Origin: Epiperipatus broadwayi
Lineage: Eukaryota; Onychophora; Udeonychophora; Euonychophora; Peripatidae
Assembly: GCA_028023455.1 (NCBI GenBank)
Contig: JAQFVV010000012.1
Coordinates: 2,694,023 to 2,758,022, forward strand
Direction of reading: 5' to 3'
DNA: 64,000 nt
The position numbers were made by a program, and so were the translations under genes. Below the pieces are notes generated by a model. The model was not told the DNA's origin and searched no databases. It was given only the letters and a program-made list of their open reading frames with translations. Below are positions 36,241 through 47,819 of the stretch, in pieces. Positions within the stretch are counted from its first letter, which is position 1, and each line of letters opens with the position of its first letter.

Positions 36241-37384
36241 TGAAAGATAAAATAAGCTTAACTAAATATGGAGAAGAAATTATATCTACTTATTGAAATT
36301 TTATATAAAAAATATAAAGTAGTTTTAAATATAAACAATGAGGATTGCCAATTCCTCTAGAAGCTTTAGGATAAATGCTTAGAAGCTTAAGAGATAGAGT
36401 CATGTGATCTATGACTCTTATGTTGACTAGTTTTAAATATGTATGTAAAATTTGAAATATTAGCTTTTACTTATTATGTTTCAGTTATGTTACAATTAAG
36501 ATTATTATTAATAAATGATTTGTAGATAAAATAAAATCCTACCAAAAATAGAAATATTCCATATGTTAAACATTTTATGGTCTTCCAAAAATATGTAAAA
36601 TATACATTTTCCTCAATGTTATGGTTAGTGGCATAAGACTCACTATTCGATAATTACCAAGAAATGTGACAAATAAATATAACTAACAATCTTTTATAAC
36701 AAACTCATTTTATTTCACTTACTAATTAAAAATATTATTGCCATTTGTGCTCTTATCTCATTATATATTATTATACCAATTTGCTCCATCTTTGGATGCT
36801 GCTTTTCTTATTGTAATTTAGTAAAACATTCACATTAGCTTTACTAATATCTTTGTTACCTGTATAGCATTATAACAAGTGATTAAAATTCCAATTAGGG
36901 TTTTCTATCTATAGTATTTTATTAATTTCATTATCGAAGATTTCAAACGAACTTTAGTTTCAGTATTGCACAAATCATATATTTGGCTCAGATATGATGA
37001 CTTTCTTGTTGTTTGGTCATGCAGAAATCAAAATGCAAAAATATTTAAAAAAAATAACACAATATATTTTTTAAAATTGAGATTATTCCCTTTCCATATA
37101 AAATCTGCTACTTATAGTTAAGTATTTGTTTAATAAAAAATATTATTAAGGCTCAGTTAAAATTAAAAAAAGTCTGTTTTAAATTATCTATTCTTATTGC
37201 AATTTAACGCTTTGCTAATATTCTAACCTATCTATATATAATACAACATGCCTTTCATGATTTCATAGAAATCAACAAATTGCAATTTTATTTGAAAGGG
37301 TTTTAAATAGAGTCAATTCCATAATCTGGAGTTAGATTCCTATGTCTGTCTGCATTAAAATTATGATATTATTTTTTTTCTTTC
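36241..37384. other. A+T-rich stretch, nothing recognised
   Basis: No frames, repeats or RNA motifs recognised. Confidence 0.45.
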
Positions 37385-37482
37385 ATTTTTTTTTTCATAT
37401 GTCAAATGCGTTGGCTGGGAAGCGAACCCTGCCAGCTGCTTGGAAGGTAGCTATGCTAACCATTAGGCCACCAACGCTTGAC
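37385..37482 (-). mobile_element. SINE whose head is a nearly intact tRNA-Gly(TCC)-like cloverleaf
   Basis: On the minus strand the tRNA part runs from 37477 to 37408. The acceptor stem GCGTTGG/CCAACGC is perfect (7 pairs). The D-arm region reads TGGCCTAATGGTTAGCAT, the anticodon arm CTACCTTCCAAGCAG has anticodon TCC, and the T-arm GGGTTCGCTTCCC has one mismatched pair. It is followed by A, then TTTGACATATG and an A-tail, as in the other SINE copies. Hence SINE rather than tRNA gene, though it is the copy closest to the parental tRNA-Gly. The D-stem changes and T-stem mismatch argue against function. Confidence 0.8.
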
Positions 37483-38137
37483 TATAACTATTTTATCATT
37501 TACTGTCTACAATGTACATTACATTTTTTCCTCAATACTGAAATCTATTAAAATTATATTACACTAACTAGATTTTTTTCAGAATTGTAAAGTTTTATTA
37601 TTGTTTCTTAAACAGTTCATATATTTACTGAAAATCTAAATATTTAATAATGATACAAATAAAATAATGTTTGATAAATAGCAAATAACTTTTTGTAAAT
37701 TCCAAATATAAAAATTACATATTTATTTAAATATTCATTTTCGTTTTTAACTTAGAAAAACTTATGTTGTCATAATTAATAAAACTTTAAGTAAACATAT
37801 GTATTATTCATGTATATTTTTATTTTTTTATGTATCTATTAAATTTTCATGCAATAATACTAATAATTTTTTAAATAATTTATTTTTGTTTAAAACCAGT
37901 ATTAAATGTACATTAATAATGATAAGTAAAACTATTAGTTATTAAAAAGTAATATTTAATTATTCATAACTTAATTGATTTTTACAGCTACAAGTATTTT
38001 AAAAACTTATTCTTAATACATATTTTTAATACTTTTTTTGTAATAATTATGTTTTTATAATCTTAATAACTGTCAATTTTATTGTTATATGTATATGTAA
38101 GTGTGAACGTGTTAAATGTGCTAAATAAATAGAGGTA

Positions 38138-38230
38138 AAAGAACCCCCGTGGTTTAATGGTTATACATTTATTAGTCTTCGTCATGATCAAAATTTGAGT
38201 TTGGCAAATGTTTTAGATAGAAAATTGAAA
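38138..38230 (+). mobile_element. possible tRNA-like SINE head
   Basis: CCCCGTGGTTTAATGGTTAT is a good A-box/D-arm start. A B box is only weakly suggested (TTGAGTTTGGCAAATG). It may be a decayed SINE of a different tRNA origin. Confidence 0.35.
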
Positions 38231-38274
38231 TTTTTTTTATGTGATCGTGTAACTTTTTAGAAATCTATCTTTTG

Positions 38275-38720
38275 ATAATCATAGAGCATTATCAATCCAC
38301 TGCAGGATGATGATCTCTCCAAGTTCAAACAATCTCCGATCTTTAGCTTCTCTTCTCCACATCACCCCTGCACACTTTCTCATCTCATCATCCATCTCAC
38401 ATGTGGTCTCTTTTTGGGTCATTTACAATCTCTTGTAATCCAACTTAAGATTTCAATTGTCCATCTATTATCATTTCTTCTAGCGATATGTCCAGTTCAA
38501 CTCCATTTCAGTCTTTTAATTTTTTCAATGAGGTCAATAACACCTGTTTATTCTCTAACCCATATATTGTGTTTTCTGTCTCTTCTTGTTACTCCTAACA
38601 TGTATCTCTCCATACTTCTTTGAGTGGTCTGAAGTCTCTGTATTGGTCTTCTATTAAGTATTCAAGCCTCAGATCCATAAGTAAGAACTGATAAAACACA
38701 TTTAAAAATCTTTCTTTTCA
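38275..38720 (-). pseudogene. RTE-type LINE 3' end
   Basis: Minus-strand frames give ERYMLGVTRRDRKHNIWVRE, then VIDLIEKIKRLKW, GHIARRNDNRWT, MDDEMRKCAGVMWRREAKDRR and LFELGEIIILQWID. This is the well-known terminal part of RTE-clade reverse-transcriptase proteins (LG-x-T-x-RD, RW-x-GH-x-AR, RRPPTRW-like region, W-x-R-x-A-x-DR, E-x-Y-x-QQW). In-frame stops (about ten) and shifts make it dead. 5'-truncated. Related crumbs: 16.86 kb and 41.7-42.5 kb. Confidence 0.8.
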
Positions 38721-38739
38721 AACACATAAGCATATTTCC

Positions 38740-39925
38740 TTTTAGTTTTTAGTATAGTCATAGATATACATCCTATTATTGTGTAAGAAATTAATATCTA
38801 TGGTTTTTATCGAGGGTATATCAAAAATATATGCTTCTTTATTCACTTTTTACCTATAGTGTGATGGTAAAAATGATTGTTTTTCGTCTGGAGATGTTTT
38901 CTTAAAGTATAATTTAACTTTTGCTACCTTACCTGCAAAAAATATTATATGTCTTAGTTTACATTATCTATCAAAGATATTTATTATTTTCAAAAAATAA
39001 TAAAATGCAAGAAATAAACAAGAGATGTACATTATAATAAATTTATCTTTTAGCTTACATTTAAATTGAGTATTTGAGTGAATTAATTTATTTTAACACA
39101 ATTTCGCCTACATTTTCTCAATATTTAGATTAAATAATAATACTACAATTTTAATATTTAATAATGTGCATATTCTTTTCAAAAGTGAACACACTTTAGA
39201 AGCCTTCTTTTATTATTATTATTTTATTACAAATAAGTTATTTCAAAACTGAAGAATAATGATCCTTTACTTCTCTCTGATTTATCATGCTGTGCTATTT
39301 TTTAAAAAAAAAAAAAACATTATCAACTTGCATAAATTCATAATTCTTTTATAATGTTTCCTTCCAATAAAATTTTAAACAATAGAATATAAAATGAAAA
39401 TATAAATCCGGAATAAATATGTGATTATTGATTTTCTATACACTATTTGTTCTTAAAACCTCCCACAGACTAATGGTAAAGCATGAAGCATTTTGCAGAG
39501 ATATTCAATGATCTTTAATATTGAGTCAAGATTGCATTTGTTCAGAAAATGCGTTCCTGTAGTTTTTCTTTATAATTTTTTTTTTCCATTATGAAGATTA
39601 ATGACAGCTATTGTTATTAATATCATAGTGGTTTTATATGTTTATAAATATTAATTTATCTTTTTAAGAACAATAATAAAGAACGGTATTTGAAATAATT
39701 TGCTTATGGCATTATTTTTTCCTTTTTAAAGTTAGAAAAGGCTAATTGAAGTTTATATATTATATAAAAAGAGACTGCCTTTCTGCATAATTGTTATAAA
39801 TTCATAGTAATCACTTATAGATTGAGTAAGTGTGCTATAAAAGTATATCCTCCTTCTTATTAGACGTCTTGGTTGTTGAGTTCAATGCTTCAGTAAGGTT
39901 AATAAATCCGTGTGTATAAAATAAA
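38740..39925. other. A+T-rich stretch, nothing recognised
   Basis: No frames or repeats recognised. The first 200 bases could be further decayed LINE sequence. Confidence 0.4.
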
Positions 39926-39929
39926 TAAA

Positions 39930-40250
39930 AAATCAGATATATATTGATCTTTAACTGAGGTTTAAAGTTTATATCTGTGCTAGAGATAATCTCTAGATTC
40001 GAAAATAATTAGTAATAATCATTATTGTATTTATCTGAAATTGATGGCGTCAAAGTTGTGAATGGCGCAAGTTTGACAATGATAAATGAAAATGTAACAA
40101 TTATTGTAAAATCCTACGGTAAAATAAAATGTCATTTGTTGAAGTTTTTTTTATTATTATTCACCAGTAGTATATAAATATTAAGTAGCAAATATAGAAA
40201 TTGGTATCTTCATTACATTCAAAATAAATATTTTATATCTTTTTAAACGT
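39930..40250 (+). repeat. diverged direct repeat, copy 1 (partner 46.59-46.96 kb)
   Basis: Shares AATCATTATTGTATTTATCT, AAATGTAACAATT, GATCTTTAACT and an end near ATAGAAATTGG with 46590-46960. Non-coding. Confidence 0.6.
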
Positions 40251-40265
40251 AAAAGTGAGGCTGGT

Positions 40266-40535
40266 ACTTACATATTAGTCCGACGATGATGAAAAACGCT
40301 GGCACAAACAAATGTGTAAATAAAGGCCGAATTAAACAACATTTACGATCTTCTAAAAACAAACAAAAAATTAAGTGAATATTAGATAATAGTCCGATCA
40401 GGAAAATGTTGTTAGTCAAAATATTCGTTTACTATCTAATAATATTCACTTAAAATTGTTTTTGTGTTTAGAAAATTGTGGTGTGCTTAATTCGGTCTTT
40501 ATTAAACGCTTGTGCTGACGTTATAGTATAAGTGC
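40266..40535. repeat. imperfect palindromic element
   Basis: Inverted arms: AATAAAGGCCGAATTAA against TTAATTCGGTCTTTATT, and TTAAGTGAATATTAGATA against TATCTAATAATATTCACTTAA. The centre lies around 40395-40430. Outer parts (GCTGGCACAA against TTGTGCTGAC) are weaker. MITE-like, family unknown. Confidence 0.8.
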
Positions 40536-41050
40536 ATATTTTTCTCCATTTACCAAATGCTGTTTTCTTTTACGGTCTATGACCGAGCTAATACCGATGT
40601 GAAATCTCACTGTCGAACTAACATTAGTAAGTACTTGAAACGAAAAAATTATAGAGGTATTTTGAAACCACCAGTTATAGTGCTATGATAATGTGTGTGT
40701 GTATATATATATATAATTTAACTTCACATCTCAGTGAATTGAAATGTAAGCATAAAAATATTTTTCTTCTTTTATTTTAAAGTGCGAATGATATTTCACA
40801 TTTATTCAAATTATTATTCTTTAGAACAGATAATATATTTACTATATTTGATAAACAGGCTTTTAAAAATTTGTAAGTACCCTCTCTCTTATATAATTTA
40901 AAATAAATAATTTAAATGAATGTATATATATATATATTATTATTTAAATAATGGAATTAATCTATGAATTTAGCCTAGGTTGTGAAGAAGTAAGAACATT
41001 TAAAACTCAATATGTATGTTCTAATTTCATTACTTCTTACTTGTGAATGG
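40536..41050. other. A+T-rich stretch, nothing recognised
   Basis: Short TG/TA tract near 40.69 kb. No gene seen. Confidence 0.4.
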
Positions 41051-41051
41051 A

Positions 41052-41130
41052 CTTTTTTTTTCTCATAGCATCAGCCGGGAAGCGAACCTGCTAACCCGGG
41101 ACAAATGCTTGTAAGCAGCTGTCGCTGATA
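41052..41130 (-). mobile_element. SINE, tRNA-Gly-derived family, truncated
   Basis: T-run, CTCATAGCATCAGCCGGGAAG, CGAACCTGCTAACCCGGGAC and GCTTGTAAGCAGCTG match the family's B box and anticodon arm. The A-box end is missing. Confidence 0.75.
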
Positions 41131-41689
41131 TATTTAATGAACTCTATGAAAGTGGTGTACGTCTTATAATGGTATTTAATTAACTATGTAGTATCATATT
41201 ACGTACATTTGTTTAGATAAATTATAATAATTCCAAAATATCTTATGATTTGATGCACATTATTACTGTACAAAAATACTATATCCTTATCACCTTTTCA
41301 TCCATAAACTCTGTGGATTTATAGTTTTTGCAGTAATGGTGTTATTTATATCATGAGGTAATGAAATTTGAATAGGAATACAATTCATTAAAAGTCAGAA
41401 TAATTTAATCTTTATTAAGATAGAAAAAATTGTAAATACTAGTAAAAAGTTATTCCGAAAATTACCTTTAATAGATAGAGAATAATCACTTTTATTTTGT
41501 TATTAATTAATTAATAAATAATTTTAATATAAAATATTTTTATGAGCCAATTAGAATGTGCATAAGATTCTGTTTTTATTACATTTTTATTTCATAAAAT
41601 ACTGCAGACAAAGTTTTTAATGTGAGAAACAAAACCAATTGAGTACATCCTATGCTTTTAAATAATACATTATTACATTCCTTTGAAAA

Positions 41690-42480
41690 AATCATTCTTT
41701 TTACTGAAAATGTCAAAAATGTATTTGTGGATATGTGTGTCTTATTTCATCATCATTCCAATCATTATCTATCACCAAAAACCATCTCATTTCTCTGATC
41801 ACTATCCTCACTTTTTTCACAGCATAACAGAAAACACCCTTATTTTATCTACTCATCTCATGTGATTTTTCTAGGTAATTAAAAATGTCTTATAGTCCAA
41901 TTTAAGTCTTCAACTGTCCATCTATTATTATCTCTATTAGCAATATATTCAACCCACTACTATTTCAGTTTCTTATTTCTTTTAATGATTTCAGCAATAC
42001 ATGATTCTTTTTGGCATTATTGTAATTTGTTTTTAATCTCTTCTTGTTATTTATAACATACTTCTCTTCCTTATTATGTTAAATGATCTGAAGTCATTGT
42101 ATTACTTTTCTGGTTGTATCCAAGTCTCAAATCCTTAAGTAAAAATTGATGAACCACATTTATTAAAAAACATTTTTTATAACACATAGACACTTTTTTT
42201 TTAATATTGAGTTATTTTTACCAAAAGCACTTTATATAAATTTAATTCTATGATTAATTTTACCTATTCCATTTTTATCTGTATTAATAATCTGATTGAG
42301 ATATTTGTAGACATTTCCTTCTTCTAGGTCTAGGTTTTTGCTATCTTTTTCTGAGAAAACCCATTGAACATTAGTTTAGTTGTTTTAGAATTTTTTCTAC
42401 TTTCTTACTTTAGATAATAATTACATTTTCTCAAACTCTGAAGCATAATTTGCATAAACAATCACATGATCTACACTATC
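41690..42480 (-). pseudogene. RTE-type LINE fragment, palm end to C-terminus
   Basis: Minus-strand frames give DHVIVYANYASEFEKM (a mutated relative of the YADD region), then LDLEEGNVYKYLNQIIN, TDKNGIGKINHRIKF (YLG block and thumb start), then NFYLRIXDLDT, NNKKRLKT and KSLKEIR in the same order as the 38.3-kb copy. Many stops. A separate, more diverged copy that extends further 5' than the one at 38.3 kb. Confidence 0.65.
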
Positions 42481-42489
42481 AAAGTGACT

Positions 42490-44478
42490 TAACTAACATC
42501 CTTTTATTATTAAATACACCAATAAAAAGCTAGAAATATGTTATTTATAATATCTAAGCACTTAATATTTACATAGTTTAATATTTGAATTAATTAATAT
42601 AATGTTATTCTCAGAGAAAACAGTAATAATTTTTAAAATCCATAAATATTTAACCCAGTCTAAATAATGTAATTAAATTTATAAAAATATACTATGGTCA
42701 CAACTGATGGTGCATTTGTAGTTATACACTTCTGTAAATTATAAATACTTTTTCCTTGATAAAAATTTTACATATTTTATACTTTCTAAAATAAAATCAT
42801 TAAATTTAAAAACAAAAATACACAATCATATGAATCAAGTTTTTTATATTTTAATAAATAATAAAATGTTTTGATAAAATATTTAACATTTATATTCAAT
42901 TATTGTGAAAATGTTAAAAGTTCACACACACGCCCAAAAAAAGCAAACATTTTTTTTTATTACTAATCCATGAAGAATTTTGTCTTTTGTATTTATTGAT
43001 TTATACTATTTTTATTTAATTTAAAAAAAAAAAAGTACGGAAAGGTTTTAATAAAAAGAATTTGTTAGAATTTTTTAATATATATAATTTCAATGTGATT
43101 TGCACACGATTGTTATAAAATTTCTTTGCTCATAAAAATTTGTTTATATCTTATTAAATTTTGCAATCATTATAAATAGTAATCATTTAAGATCGAACAC
43201 GGTGTATAGGTAATTTTACGTATTCAATTTAACATAGTAATTGCTGCGTTCTTATATTCATCTTATAAATAAACGAGATACAATTAAATAATGTCGAAAT
43301 GTTTGTTACATATATAAAAATTCGCTGTCCTCTATGGTTGATAGACTTACAAATATGTAGGTGTTGCAATAACGATCAGGCCACTGGAGAAATATTGTGA
43401 CTCTAATAAAATATGATACTTCCAGTTGTATTGGCTTGCCTCATAAAATTTTCTAATTCTCTTTGTCCTAGTAGATTGCTACTCCATACATAAGTTATCT
43501 TGAATGAATCGTAATAAATAATAGAAAATGGGTGTTACTGTGAGACTACTGTGAATTGCTGTTCTCACAGCAAGTGCAGCATCTTTATCTTGCACTTGTC
43601 TAATGTTCTCTTAAATGGATCACCATTTTACACCAGCTCATCTAACTGATTGTGAACAATATGATTTACTGATCACATTACTGGTCTATATATGCCACTA
43701 ACTATTTATTTACATTGTTTATTTATTTAAGTGGTCAGATGTACTGTGCATTGAATCTCATTTACATAGCTTTATAATTTTGACTATTCCTAATAGAAAA
43801 TAAGCTTAGAAGATGTCCATAATATTAACTTTTTAAATGTCATGGCAAAGATAAAAATTTGACTTGGTATATGTAAAATATTGCATGTACATAAAGTAAA
43901 TTATTTTCAGAAAATAAGATTCCCATAACTGCCACGTCTATGACTAGATCTCAAAGTAAATCCAGTAAATTTAAATTTTTTTTTTTTTTTTCAGGATAAA
44001 TCAAGCATGTGAGTTTTTTAAAGATAATACCATATAAGCAACCCCAATCACCATCCAATACCAATAAGTAATAGCTAACAAATTAGAAGGCAAAATAAAG
44101 ATAAAAATATATTTGTTGTCCTTTCTTTTACAGTTCTTTTATTAGAGGCTTCTTTTCAGGGTGAAATGTTTAAGGGATGTTTTATTGTAATTATCTGTGC
44201 CAAGCACATTAATAAATGAGCCTTAGATTGAAATACATAATTCAAAATATATCTATTGGTTAATGATTTTACATTTATATTTTATTATAAATATGGAACA
44301 AAAAGGTAAAGATAAATCATAATCTCATCACTAACAATTATATGAGAATTTTCTCAAAAATGGTAAAATAAAATCATTTCAAATTCATTATTATATTTTT
44401 AAACGATTTCTTAAGACAATTTTATATCTTATTTTACTTATCAGTTTAAATTTTTTTTTATTAATAACCGGTCTCTCT
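42490..44478. other. A+T-rich stretch, mostly unrecognised
   Basis: No genes. A slightly more complex patch at 43.36-43.75 kb holds two adjacent hairpins, reported separately. Confidence 0.45.
43538..43598. other. two adjacent hairpins
   Basis: CTGTGAG (43538-43544) pairs with CTCACAG (43564-43570). Immediately after, CAAGTGCA (43571-43578) pairs with TGCACTTG (43591-43598). No transcript evidence, may be fortuitous. Confidence 0.35.
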
Positions 44479-45500
44479 CTCTATATATATATATATATAT
44501 TGAAAGGTCTGATAATTTTGCAATTGAATAGTGTATTGGAAGAAAAATCGTGACTAAATTAAGAAATTCTTAATTAAGAAACAACTATTTTCATTTAATA
44601 AGGTGTTTAATTGCCAGGTTATTTGTAGGAATACAGTAATGCATTAGCTAATGAACTCATAGGAAATGTATAATATCATTTACAGGACAAATATTTCAAA
44701 AGAAATATTGTACAAAAATATTAAGAGAAACTATCTTAAAGATAGTATGCATGAATTTATTTACTTAGCATGTGATTTTATTTAAACATCAAAATAAATA
44801 AATAAATAAGCTGAAATAAACTCATAAAGACACTTGTACAAATTCTGATCAAAAAATAAATTTTCTTTTGACTTTATTACATTGTTCAATTTCCCACCAT
44901 ATTCACAGGTAATAGTTAAATATGTGGTTTGTGATTTGTATTTGACCCCTTCTATGTAGGGAGATTTCTGTACTGATTATTTTGATAAAATTACAATTGC
45001 ATCTAAGATGATCAAATCCATATGGCTTTATTGTTGGATTATTTAAAAATAAATTGCCAGGTAATAAAAGTTTTTTTCTCTTGAATTACTCTTTATATAA
45101 AAATAATTTAGCAATTCTTTACAAACTAATAACTGCTTAGGTAGCGAGTTAATTCTGGTATAGCTATTGTAAAAATCAATTTAAGCAACCTTTGAAAATT
45201 GTCAATCATTTAAAAAGAGATAAAAAGTTTTATGTGATTAAAATCCAACGACAACAAAATATATCTTTTATTAAGATATAAATTTATAAGCCGCTTTCTT
45301 TATAAATATGCATGTGTGTGTCTGTGTAATTTAAAATATTTAAATAATTGTAAAATGTAAATTATTTTCCACAAGTGTATGTCAAGAATTATCAAAAAAT
45401 TGTAATTCACAATTTTCCATGCAGGATAGGTAGGAAACATTGAAACCATGGTTTAGCAAATTTTTAATGTTATCACCTTTTATAAATAAATCATCCATTG

Positions 45501-45508
<8 letters not shown>

Positions 45509-45573
<65 letters not shown>
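45509..45573. repeat. two (TA)n tracts split by TTCATT
   Basis: Two runs of TA of about 28 bases each. Confidence 0.97.
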
Positions 45574-45574
<1 letters not shown>

Positions 45575-45575
<1 letters not shown>

Positions 45576-46010
45576 AAATGAAACAGTGCTAAATAACTTC
45601 TATTGGCTATGAAAATATAGATGAATAATACATATTTCATTGAAAGAAAACTTAAAATTCACCACATTACTCTAAGCTTGAAATTTAAGTATTTCTATAA
45701 CAAATATAGGAATAAAATTGAATTTCAAATTCAACACAGATTGAAGATATGAAGTAATAGTTTGTATTTATACTTAAATATACTCACAGGGCAAGCATAA
45801 ATAAAATGAAGCTGACCAACTTTCTTTGGTTATGAAAATATAAGTGTATACATTCACATTTTATTAGCAAAAAAATAATGTTACACCATATTATGCCTGA
45901 GATTTAGTTAAATTAGATTTAATTTCTCTATCAAATATGGGGGAAAGGCTTAATTTTAAAAGTAAGCCAGATTGAATGGTAGATATAATAGTTTGATCTT
46001 AAATAAACAG
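45575..46010 (+). repeat. two-copy direct repeat, period ~228 bp
   Basis: Units beginning near 45580 and 45808 share TTGGCTATGAAAATATA / TTGGTTATGAAAATATA, TGAAATTTA / TGAGATTTA, CAAATATAGG / CAAATATGGG and CAGATTGAA, ending with TAATAGTTTG. Non-coding. Confidence 0.7.
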
Positions 46011-46080
46011 CTATTGAAAATTAATCTTTTTTTGTCCACATATATTTTTGCATTATGTTTATTAAAATATTTACAATTGT

Positions 46081-46183
46081 CTTGCATTGGTGGTCGAGAG
46101 GTCAGCATGACTGCCTTGCACTTGCAGGCAGTTGCCCGGGTTGCGGGTTCACGTCCCGGCCGATGCGATGACACTTAAAAAAA
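46081..46183 (+). mobile_element. SINE, tRNA-Gly-derived family, best-preserved B box
   Basis: Flanked by a 15-bp direct repeat AAAATATTTACAATT (46064-46078 and 46181-46195). Internal: GCATTGGTGGTCGAGAGGTC, CTGCCTTGCA, then an 8-base insertion, GGCAGTTGCCCGGGTT, GCGGGTTCACGTCCCGG, CGATGCGATGACACTT and an A-tail. Confidence 0.92.
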
Positions 46184-46589
46184 ATATTTACAATTATATG
46201 AATATTACTTATTACTTGCAAAGATTTTTAAAATATTTAAAATTATATAAATATTACTTGTTATTTGCCATGGTACGTAAAATGTGATACTAAATCTTGA
46301 TGTTGTTTATTTAAATATAAGTTCAAAATAATATTTCTGCCATTCTATCTGCATTTAATTTGATATTTATTTTTATTTCTATATTTATCAAAGAAATCAA
46401 ATCTTATTTAAATTTGGGTTTGGTTACATAAAGTATTATATTAATTTATTGTCAATTTTTTTGACAATGAAATGCTGAAATATAAATTTAGCATGTAGGT
46501 TATTTAGTACCTATATAAAATATTACATGTAGGAAAAGATAAATAAAGTTTAATTATTCTATGTGTATGTTATGAATTAAATCACAAAT

Positions 46590-46960
46590 TTATTAATCTT
46601 TAACTAATAAAGTTTATAACCAGACTAGGGATAAATTTCTAGTTTAATAACTGATTAGTGACAATCATTATTGTATTTATCTAGAATAGATTTTACCAAA
46701 ATTGTGGGTGAAGTAAGTTTGAAACTTATATATCAAAATGTAACAATTTATTATTGACAAATAATGGCATAAGATAGTAATATATGCGAGAGATATGACC
46801 TTGGTGAACTCATAAGTGCTGGTTCAATATAAATTGCATCTTGAGGGGCATTTATTTAAAATATCTTTATCCATATCTTCTAAAAAAACTGTTTGATAAT
46901 GTGGAGGTTATTAAGTAGATATTTTATTTTCACATTCAATAGAAATTGGCCAGCTTTCTT
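46590..46960 (+). repeat. diverged direct repeat, copy 2
   Basis: Partner of 39930-40250, see there for shared landmarks. Confidence 0.55.
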
Positions 46961-47399
46961 TCATTTACATATATTTTAGTGCTATATTTATTAGCATCTG
47001 TATATAAATGTTTATAATACTTCAAGATTATTTCTCATCGCACTGATACAATTGATAATTGAAATACTCTCTAGCCCAGCATTTATAAAAAAGAGATTGA
47101 GACATCTTTTCTTAACTCATTTTCTTATACAGAGTATTATCTAAAACACTTAACTAGAAAGAATAAATATTAAATCAATTGTACAATTTATTTTAAGGAT
47201 ATTTTAAATTGGCTAAGAATATTTGGCATTGTTGATTAAACACATATGCTATGTGATGGCTTGATTTACATGCTAAAACACATAAAAACGCCATTTATGC
47301 TGCCGAACATATTCTTCTTTTAAAAATATACATAAATAATAAAACAATAATATTAAATAATAAAATTAATAACTTTAATTAAATTCATTAATATTGATG

Positions 47400-47550
47400 C
47401 ACTCAAATCTGTTGCACACATTTGGCTTCACTTTCTGGTGATGTTTGAAACCTCTAAACATGGGTTCAAACCCAATCATTTAATCATCAACCACTAGGGA
47501 GTGAAGGTATACCGATGCACATGATTGTTTATGTCTTTGTAAACTTTATA
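47400..47550 (+). mobile_element. possible tRNA-like SINE, weak
   Basis: GGGTTCAAACCCAATC is a perfect T-arm-like B box, with no clean A box upstream. The region after it (GCACATGATTG, CTTTGTAAAC) loosely recalls the repeat at 18.9 kb. Confidence 0.3.
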
Positions 47551-47819
47551 CTTGTCTAAAATTAATATACATATAAATTATATATTTCTATTACAGTAAA
47601 CAATCATGCATATGTGTGTGTAACAGATAAAACTTAATAATTAAGAGCGTTGAATTATGTATACTTTTATTCATATCTATTTTAATAGGGAGAAAGTTCG
47701 AGAGTGTAATGCAAATGTATTAAACAAAAGACTTACCGTATTCTAAATTCAGAAAGAATCTGTTTTTATTCTAATACAGGTTTATTTAAATTTCATGTTA
47801 TTTAACATTTATTCCGCAG

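Noticed and set aside
37408-37477. Functional tRNA-Gly gene
   Set aside because: D-stem changes, a T-stem mismatch, and the SINE-specific tail and A-run show a SINE copy.
45956-46178. Open frames of 72 and 68 codons
   Set aside because: Both run through the SINE at 46.08-46.18 kb, whose higher G+C keeps frames open.
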